Shown here: positions 58,215 to 64,000 of the stretch, in pieces
Position numbering within the stretch: the first letter of the stretch is position 1
How the letters are laid out: the number at the start of each line of letters is the position of its first letter
Origin: Curvularia sp. ZM96
Lineage: Eukaryota; Ascomycota; Dothideomycetes; Pleosporales; Pleosporaceae
NCBI GenBank assembly: GCA_022457065.1
Contig: JAJGBQ010000006.1
Span: 124,001-188,000 of the forward strand
Length of the DNA stretch: 64,000 nt
Direction: 5' to 3'
Notes under the pieces: model-generated
What the model was told of the DNA's origin: nothing
Seen by the model: only the letters and a program-made list of their open reading frames with translations
The model's database searches: none
Made by a program: the position numbers and the translations under genes

Positions 58215-61200
58215 ACGTACTAGTAACTTATAGTTCGTTAGATTTCCTTTAGGTTCCTAAGTGTTATAGCTCTCTAGCTATTCTTACTACTTAACTAAGT
58301 ACTTCTACTAACTACTAATTTTCTATAGGTCCTTAATTTCTTCGACTACGTACTTATCGTCTTCAAGCTCTATATCTTCTACTAGCTTAGCGTTTTAGAG
58401 TGCTAGTTCTAATAGTTTCTTATAAAAAACGTTATATATACGCATACCTAGTAGTAACTAGAGTTTATAGTTTACTAGTCCTAATTTCTCTAGAATTTCA
58501 AACGGTCCTAATTAGAGATTATCTAGTTTCTTGCTTAGTCGCTTAGTTTTTAGGTTTTATCGTAATAAGAAAACTTTATCTCTCTTCTTAAAGATTAGTC
58601 CCTTAATCCTTTACTTATTCGCGGCTTTAGACGTTATAAGGTTCCTATAAGCAATATTCTTACTTAATTTCTCGTGTAGTTCTCGCATTAGTTAAGCTTT
58701 ATTATCTACTCTAACTATAATACTTTTAATATCCTTTAGGTCTCGATAAGCAACTAGCTCATACCCGTAATTAGCGTAGTATAGCAAGTACTTCGTAGTC
58801 GCCAACTTCGTACTATTATAGGCTAACTATACTATTAGTAAGAGTTTAATCTAGTTATCTTATAGCTTATTAGCGTATATTTACAAGTATTATTCTAGCG
58901 TCTAGTTTATTCGTTCTATTTATCTGTCAGTTTCTAGGTAAAAGCTAGTCGATAGCTTCTTCTTAACTCCTATCTTTACTAAAAACGTTAACTAATACTT
59001 CAAAGTAAATAGCTTATCTCTATCTATAATAAACTTCTTAGACATTCTATACTCTAATACTAGTACCTTAGTAACTTCGTACGCGCATTCTTCTACTATA
59101 ATAGTCTCTTCTATTAGCACGAACTTTACCCCTTTAGTCAATTAGCACACGATTACTAAGATAGTATCGCAAAGTCAGGCTAATTCTAGTTCTAGTAACT
59201 TCAGAAGCTTTACTATAAAGTCTATTATCACGCTATTCTATAGTCGTATTAGTAGTAGTAAGAGTTATAACAGGCTATAGGGCTTATATCTCTTAGACTT
59301 ATTCTAATAATATACTAAATAGTTATCTAGGATCTTCTACACCTCCGCTCGTAAGCGTGGTATTATAAACACTCTTATTAGTCGCCTAACTATTTTTTTA
59401 ACTCTTACGTGTCCGTATTCTAGAGACTCGTATAGGTCTCGTATAAAGTCTATCTTTATATATAGAGGTACGTATATTTAGTTCTTCTAAATTATATAAT
59501 AGTACTTCTTATTATTCTATAGTAGTGCCTCCTACTTAGGGTCGTTAGTGTCTAGCTTCTATTTAGCTACTTTCTACTACCACTATTACTATAGAGTATC
59601 TATTAATACGGCTACCTTAGCCACTCTAGCTAGTTCTAGTTAGTTATATCTCAAGCTACTATTAGGCATCTTCTTAAGTACTATATTATATAGTTCTTTA
59701 TAATCTTTGTCTCGTAGGTTAGATCTTTAGCTTAGGGCATCTACTACTCTATTAAGTAATCCTACTTAATACGTTATCTTAAAGTCAAACTAAGCTAATA
59801 TCTTAGTTTATTAGACTTATCGTCTATTAAGTTTCTTAGTTATTATAAAACTTACTAGGTTCTAGTAATTAGTAAAAACCTCGATCGTGTCTAGAAAATC
59901 TAATAAGTATACTTCCTATTATTTAAAAGTATTAACTACTCTAAGTAGTTCCTTATTATAAATATTATAATTAAGTTCTACTCCTAAGAACTTTCGTGAA
60001 TAGTAGAACACTAGTCTCTATTTTCTGTCTAGACACTACTATAATAATATAGCTCCGAGTATATAGTCTAACGCGTTAGTCTTAACTCGCGTTCTTCGTC
60101 TTAGGTCGTATATCTCTAGTACGGGTGCTTCGAGGAAAATCTATTTAATCTAATCAAACGCTTCTTAATGTTCCTCGTTCTACTAGAATCCTACTTCCTT
60201 CTTTGTAATCTTAGAGAGTAGTATAGTAATTTTTAAATAATCTTTAATAAACTTCTAATAATAATTAGCGAATCCTAGGAAGAATTACACGTTCTTAACT
60301 ATTTTAGGTTTTAGCTATTCCTATATAGTCGCGATCTTTTTTAGATTTATTTTAACTTCTTTAGTTAAGATAATAAAGCCTAGGAATTCTATTTCCTTAA
60401 CGTGGAATTCGTATTTTTCTAGCTATAGGTACAGCTTATATTCCTTAAGCTTCCTAAGCACTTTCTTAACATATTTAATATATTCTTTGAGAGTCCCTCT
60501 AGAGTACACTAGTATATCGTCTAGGTAGGCTGTAGTAAAGATTCTAAGGTATTCATAGAGAGCGTTATTAATAACTAATTAAAAGGTTACTAGCGCATTT
60601 ATTAACCTAAATAGCATAACTATATATTTATATAGTCCATACTTTATTTTAAACGCTATTTTCTATTCGTCTCCCTTCTTAATTCTAATTCTATAAAATC
60701 CTTCTTAAATATCGAACTTTATAAACTACTTAGCTCCCTAGAGTTAATCTATAAGCTCTAATATTAGTAGTAAGAGATATTAATTTTTTTATATACTAGC
60801 GTTTAACCTTTAGTAGTCGACACACAGTTGCTATTTACTGTTAGGCTTCTTTACAAACAATATTAGTAAGGCTATTAGGCCGTATTCTAGTTAAATAAAT
60901 CCCTTCTTTAAATTCTTTTAGAGGTACTCCCTTAGCTTAGCGTCGTGCTTGGGCGCTATTAGGTACATGCCTCCTAGCGTTAACTTTACTTCTTCTTCTA
61001 AGACGATCTCGTAATCCCATTCTTAGTATTTAGCTAGGTCTATTACCTCGTTTTTTTTAAATAGTTCTCTAAACTCGTTTGTTTAGTATACTTCTAGTAT
61101 ATCTAGTAGTAAGAGTCCTTCCTTCGTAGTCGCGACTCGTCTTATCTATATAACTCCTACTTGCTAAGAGTTCTTTGCATAGATTCTCGCGATCTTATAT

Positions 61201-61640
61201 AGTAAGATCTTACTAAATCTTCTATTCTTAAGTAAGCTCTAATTCGTTAGGCGTATCTTCTTTCATACTCTAGCAACCTTGCGCGTAGGTTCTTGGCTAA
61301 GTATAGTCTATTTCTACTAATTAATAGCTAGGTTATAGGTATCTAGCTAGTTATAACTAATTAACATTTCTTCCTCTCTAAGATCTATAATATTAATATT
61401 TATTTAACTTTATATATTAGCTACTATTACTAGTACTAACTACGTTTTAAGTCTTATAAAGCCACTCCTATATACTATAGAACTATTATCGGCTAATACT
61501 ACTTATATTAGCTTTTCCTTAGCCTAATAGGGTATTCTATATTTCTCTATAGCTTTTAGGGATATAACTATCCTTGCTACTCTACTATCTACTAGAGCTA
61601 ATAGCTTATTTTCTAGTACGTATATAGTCGTAGTTAACCT
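58215..61640 (-). pseudogene. pol of the gypsy element (PR-RT-RH-IN-chromodomain)
   Basis: Blocks on the minus strand, right to left: protease-like LALVDSRVARIVIS (61.6 kb; DSG now DSR); RT active site AYLDDILVYS (YLDD at 60516-60527); RNase H with FYYSRKFLGVELNYNIYNKE and DFKITY (about 60.0-59.7 kb); integrase zinc region GHVRVKKIVRRLIRVFIIPR (about 59.4 kb); chromodomain DKYVVEEIKDL...KYLVK...EPKGNLTNYKLL (58365-58215), with two Trp codons read as TAG. Stops occur every 20-40 codons. No active enzyme can be made. Confidence 0.8.
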
Positions 61641-63039
61641 AGACTCGCGTCCTCTAATATTCTATACTTCCTTAAGGGTCGTTTTAGGACTACCTTTACT
61701 AGCGTGACCCTATCTCTAGTAGTATTCTAGTTTTTTAGTTAAGAGCGTTAGCCCTTCTCTAACCTCTTCCTTTCCTTAGAGAATTTTCTAGCTTATTGTT
61801 TAGCTACTAAGTAATCTAGATAGGCGTCCCTATAGCATAATCTCTAATTACTATGCCTATATAGTATAAGTTCTCTTTTAGATGTCTATTCCCTATTACG
61901 CGTGGTCCTATTGCGCTATCGATCTTAGTTCTTTTAATTAGTTTATTATAGAAAGTAACTACTATTTACTTTTACGTTATAGTGTATTATATACTAATCT
62001 TCTATATAAAAGGTCTAGTAGATGTTTATATATAGTATTATTTCCTCTAGTATCTCTAGTATTAGGATCTAATTCTTTGTCGTGTTATATATCTTATATC
62101 CCACTATTTAGTATTCCTTAGCCGTTATAGTCCTATATAAGTAGTAGCTCTCCTACCTTACTATAATTCGCTATTCTTAATAGAATTAGCATTTCTCTAT
62201 ATAATTAATCCACTCTAGGCGCTCGTGCGCCTCTTAGTATTCTTCCTTATAGATGTGATAATCTAACATTAGATATTCGTTTGCCTATAGATATATGTAG
62301 TAGTAGCTATATTTGTCTAGCTTACTCTACTTCTTTTTATCTACGTAGTATATACAGAAATCTCTTCTATAGTTAACCTAGTAAAGCCTCTAATAGAGCT
62401 TTTTCTCCCTTTCGTAGTCTTCTACTAGTTAGAACGCTAGTAGGGTAGGGTCCACGAAGAAAGGCTATTCCTCGAACGCTTTTCTAATTATAGCGTTGGT
62501 CTCTATACTAGTAATAGAGAGTCGTTGGGCGCGATACGTATAGGTATCCGCCACGTAGGTAGCATCGCTATACACCTAATATTCCTCTCTACTTAGTTGT
62601 TAGTCTATTTTCTTATCTTTAATTTTCTAATTAGTAGGTTCTAGAGTTGCCTATCTCGTAACCTCGTTTATCTAGACGGGTCTAGGTACTATCTCGAAGT
62701 CGTCTTCTTCGTCTAAGCGTGCTTCTTCGTATAAGTCTATATCGCTAAGGTTGTCGTTTAACTTCTCGATAGATAGTAAGATAGATAGTTATACTTTTAT
62801 TATTCTAATCTTTACTACTACTTACTTAACTTCGTTCCTAGAGTAGTCTCTATAGAAGTATTCTAACTCCCTATATCTAAGATATACTTTATTATCGTAA
62901 CGCTTCTAGCGTTCTTCCTTAGATAGTCTATCGTTATACTTTCTAAGGTTTCTTTTCTTATTCTTAGTCTTTTCTTATACCTTACCTATTATAATAGTAT
63001 CTCTATCTTTATTAGTTTAGTTACGCTACTTCTTTATAT

Positions 63040-63860
63040 TTACTATCGTAGGCTAGAACTATCTTTTCTTCTACTCGTTCCTTTCTTATAGCCTATTATC
63101 AATACGTGTAGCTAACTTAATTAGAGCCTATAGCGTCTTAGATTTATTATAATACACTAGACTATCTTTAACATTTTCCTTTAAGCCTACTTCGAATACC
63201 GTTCAAAGGGCTGCGTCGTCCTAGTCAATCCTAGTCTAGAGTTACTTAAACTCGGCCGTATACGCAGATACTAACTTAGTTTGCCTCAGGCGAGTTATCG
63301 CTTTCTCTACCTAGTTCTTAGCGTCTACTTCTTCAAAAATGCGTCCTATCTCTTCCTTAAAGGCATTCTAGTCTTAGAATAGCGCCTTAGTTTCGTCCTT
63401 AGTTCCGTAGGTGTTAGATAACGATATAAAGTTTTCTACGTGTGGCTATATCTACATAGCTACTCTTCCCTTTAAGAGTATACTTACTATAAGAATCTTT
63501 TCTTAGTTATTAGAAACCTAGTTAAGTCCGTAATAGAGGTCGACGTTAGTAAGAAACGTTCTTAGTTCGTTACGTCCCCCTTTATATTTCTTAGGTATGC
63601 CTATTTTAGGCTTTAGAAGTAGCCTCTCGTTCGGCGTAGCTATAAGCTGCCCTATAAGCTAGTTAACTAGACTCTACATGTCTACTAGCTGCTTAGCCTA
63701 CTCTTTTGCCTATCGCTTAAGCCTAGCTACTAACTCCCTAGGAGTAGGTTCTACCTCGGGTTCCTCTCTATTACTAGGTATAAGCATCTTATCATCCTCA
63801 GGCCTTTAGTCGGATCCTATACTAGAGACATCCGCTAAGTTGCCTTAATAAGCTATCTTA
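63040..63860 (-). pseudogene. gag of the gypsy element
   Basis: The minus-strand frame contains IPKKYKGGRNELRTFLTNVD, LYYGLN, ILIVSILLKGRVAM and NAFKEEIGRIFEEVDAKN, then AITRLRQTKLVSAYTAEFK and DDAAL. This is the usual retrotransposon gag capsid domain. About a dozen TAG stops interrupt it, all explainable as CAG or TGG changes. Confidence 0.75.
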
Positions 63861-63915
63861 CTTAGTCGAGCGACTATTAGTTAAATTCTTCTATAGAATC
63901 TATAGGTAGTTAAAG

Positions 63916-64000
63916 TATTACACGGGGGTTTACTATACTTACCTAGTCTTAGTCTAGGTTAGGGCAAGACTTATATAAAGTATTCCGTGCGATTATTTTC
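63916..64000 (-). repeat. 5' LTR of the gypsy element (partial)
   Basis: The last 85 bases of the window (TATTACACGGGGGTTTACTA...) match the start of the 3' LTR at 57018 and continue off the edge. Confidence 0.8.

Larger units (their letters stand above)
57018..64000 (-). mobile_element. Ty3/gypsy chromovirus, RIP-degraded, 5' LTR cut by window end
   Basis: The element is read on the minus strand: 5' LTR from the right edge to 63916, gag, protease, reverse transcriptase, RNase H, integrase, chromodomain, polypurine tract, 3' LTR at 57507-57018. The order RT-RNaseH-IN defines Ty3/gypsy, and the chromodomain defines a chromovirus. Nearly every stop is TAG, TAA or TGA where CAG, TGG or CGA is expected, and Cys codons read TAT, all C-to-T or G-to-A. 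It is inserted in a foreign gag fragment. At least 6,983 bp are visible. Confidence 0.85.

Noticed and set aside
1..64000. CRISPR array, bacterial operon or riboswitch
   Set aside because: No regularly spaced repeats, and the spliced fungal genes show the DNA is eukaryotic.

Overview
The window looks like a segment of a filamentous ascomycete genome, probably a Dothideomycete-like plant-associated fungus. The evidence is short introns of 45-116 nt with fungal branch points, HET, CFEM, LysM, Zn2Cys6 and ABCC families, and AT-rich transposon tracts whose reading frames are broken almost only by TAG/TAA/TGA at former CAG, TGG and CGA codons. That last pattern is the footprint of repeat-induced point mutation (RIP). 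The lineage is inferred from gene style; I could not run a search. Large intact genes alternate with relics and nested transposons, as in an accessory or subtelomeric region.

Layout. 1-7.7 kb: the start of a secreted LysM-type protein, a membrane protein with one in-frame stop, an intact HET-domain gene and another membrane protein. 8.8-13.6 kb: a pseudokinase, a five-LysM pseudogene, a 282-bp element with 4-bp target duplications, and a 120-aa cysteine-rich secreted protein. 15.1-23 kb: a transposon nest. One pogo/Fot1-like element contains a solo LTR and a second copy of itself; an LTR, a split transposase tail and a second pogo family follow. 23-29.1 kb: fragments (2-oxoglutarate oxygenase, ankyrin), an intact membrane protein and a CFEM protein. 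29.7-34.4 kb: a small metabolic-looking group (Zn2Cys6 regulator with a stop, MDR-type reductase, tautomerase relic) bracketed by an 84-bp inverted repeat.

35.3-46.4 kb is the most interesting part. An intact Argonaute (DEDD tetrad) is followed 512 bp downstream, on the same strand, by a gene of about 2,331 codons. That gene fuses an SF1 helicase, an NFX1-like cysteine-rich segment and three CbxX/CfqX-type AAA modules. NFX1-family helicases act with Argonautes in small-RNA pathways in other eukaryotes, so the pair is a candidate RNA-based genome-defence locus inside a transposon-rich, RIP-mutated region. The second gene has a one-base frameshift in the P-loop of its second AAA module.

47.4-52.6 kb: a 14-exon ABCC transporter on the minus strand. 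53-55.3 kb: a patatin-like relic and a cysteine-rich secreted-protein relic. 55.3-64 kb: RIP-degraded DNA ending in a Ty3/gypsy chromovirus on the minus strand. Its 3' LTR, gag, protease, RT, RNase H, integrase and chromodomain are recognisable. It also carries an extra reading frame on the opposite strand, and its 5' LTR runs off the window.
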